A stretch of 64,000 nucleotides of DNA, taken from positions 1 to 64,000 of the forward strand of contig NZ_JASZYG010000007.1 in NCBI RefSeq assembly GCF_030317105.1, read 5' to 3'. The DNA is from Variovorax brevis. GTDB lineage: Bacteria > Pseudomonadota > Gammaproteobacteria > Burkholderiales > Burkholderiaceae_C. Of this stretch, positions 63,616 to 64,000 are shown one piece after another; position 1 is the stretch's first letter; every line of letters begins with the position of its first letter. The translations under genes were made by a program, and so were the position numbers. The notes under the pieces were generated by a model. It was not told the DNA's origin. It saw nothing but the letters and a program-made list of their open reading frames with translations, and searched no databases.

Positions 63616-64000
63616 GTGATTACCGTTGCTTCAATTGTTGAAGGCGATGGCGAGGTGGCCGCGCTGCCGGTCTTGCTTCGTCGCTTGCAAGCTTGGCGGA
63701 CACCTGAAGTTGCTGTTGACGTGCTGAGCCCCATTCGCGTTCGTCGGGACCAATTCCTGAACAGGGAGACGGAGTTCAGTCGTCACCTTCAGTTGGCGGC
63801 TGCAAAATGCGGGGATGATGGCTGGATCCTGATCCTGATGGATGCAGACGATGACTGCCCTGCAGAAAGGGGAGCCGAAGTCGTCGCACGTGCACGCAAC
63901 GTAGTGCCTCATAGAAGGGTGGGCGTCGTATTCGCGAATCGGGAATACGAGGCGTGGTTCATTGCAGCGGCGCAATCGCTGGATGGCTTCCGTGGGTTTG
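63616..64000 (+). CDS. DUF4276-family (TOPRIM-like) protein, 5' part
   Basis: The frame runs to the window end (128 codons). It begins ITVASIVEGDGEVAALPVLL, with the conserved Glu-Gly of a TOPRIM strand, and later has WILILMDADDDCPAERG, the Asp-x-Asp metal site, then VVFANREYEAWFIAAA, typical of DUF4276. GTG 63616 has GGAAG nine bases upstream; a TTG at 63607 overlapping the ATPase stop is the alternative. Close coupling implies that ATPase and putative nuclease work together. Confidence 0.82.
   Translation, partial: MITVASIVEGDGEVAALPVLLRRLQAWRTPEVAVDVLSPIRVRRDQFLNRETEFSRHLQLAAAKCGDDGWILILMDADDDCPAERGAEVVARARNVVPHRRVGVVFANREYEAWFIAAAQSLDGFRGF

Overview
The window is high-GC, gene-dense chromosomal DNA from a betaproteobacterium, most likely Burkholderiales, family Comamonadaceae, and Variovorax-like. 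This rests on the 16S/ITS layout (16S, tRNA-Ile, tRNA-Ala, 23S, 5S), many TTG/GTG starts, and locus types I recognise from that group: a LiuR-type regulator next to aceK, the leucine (liu) cluster, corC-lnt and glyQS-gmhB-plsC. Genus is inferred; no search was run.

Layout. 1-5952: the 3' end of one rRNA operon (5S tail and terminator), then a complete second operon head-to-tail about 570 bp later, with two duplicated promoter modules, boxA-like sites and RNase III-type processing stems. 6057-12455: a metallo-beta-lactamase-fold hydrolase and a FadD-like ligase, a GNAT acetyltransferase, and CorC with apolipoprotein N-acyltransferase. 12445-19071: a six-gene minus-strand operon (flavodoxin-fold oxidoreductase, creatininase family, NMT1-type ABC importer, FAD-linked oxidase) with a RutR-like TetR gene upstream and an inverted repeat directly ahead of its first gene; probably uptake and catabolism of a nitrogenous small molecule. 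19297-26077: periplasmic asparaginase, then glyQ, glyS, gmhB, plsC and a YgjP-like metallopeptidase. 26046-34016: a MocR regulator, hydrolase, SDR, hybrid histidine kinase with LuxR-type regulator, GNAT and a second MBL hydrolase.

34024-42572: a palindrome and MerR-family LiuR head a long plus-strand series (carbonic anhydrase, AceK, thiolase, M20 peptidase, flavin-nucleotide-binding protein, acyl-CoA dehydrogenase, YchJ, HAD), coupling branched-chain/fatty acid breakdown to glyoxylate-shunt control through AceK. 42573-50320: a patchwork of short, loosely packed genes (VOC, DUF4256, DUF7661, RibD-like reductase, an apparently exported deaminase, DUF3224, GFA, small membrane proteins) and a truncated secreted metalloprotease with two chitin-binding-type modules. 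50409-52084: PncC, small proteins and a lone receiver domain.

52141-62286: an AraC-type regulator with a three-half-site operator faces the leucine/isovalerate cluster: isovaleryl-CoA dehydrogenase, acyl-CoA synthetase, 3-methylcrotonyl-CoA carboxylase beta, DinB, methylglutaconyl-CoA hydratase, DUF4126 and carboxylase alpha. Two REP-like inverted doublets lie inside it, and the 5' end of the alpha-subunit gene is partially duplicated, giving a short upstream ORF and a hairpin over the true start. HMG-CoA lyase is not seen; instead 62411-64000 carries a lower-GC pair, an OLD/AAA15-like ATPase plus a DUF4276 TOPRIM-like protein cut by the window end. This looks like a defence module and is the best candidate for an under-described system here.
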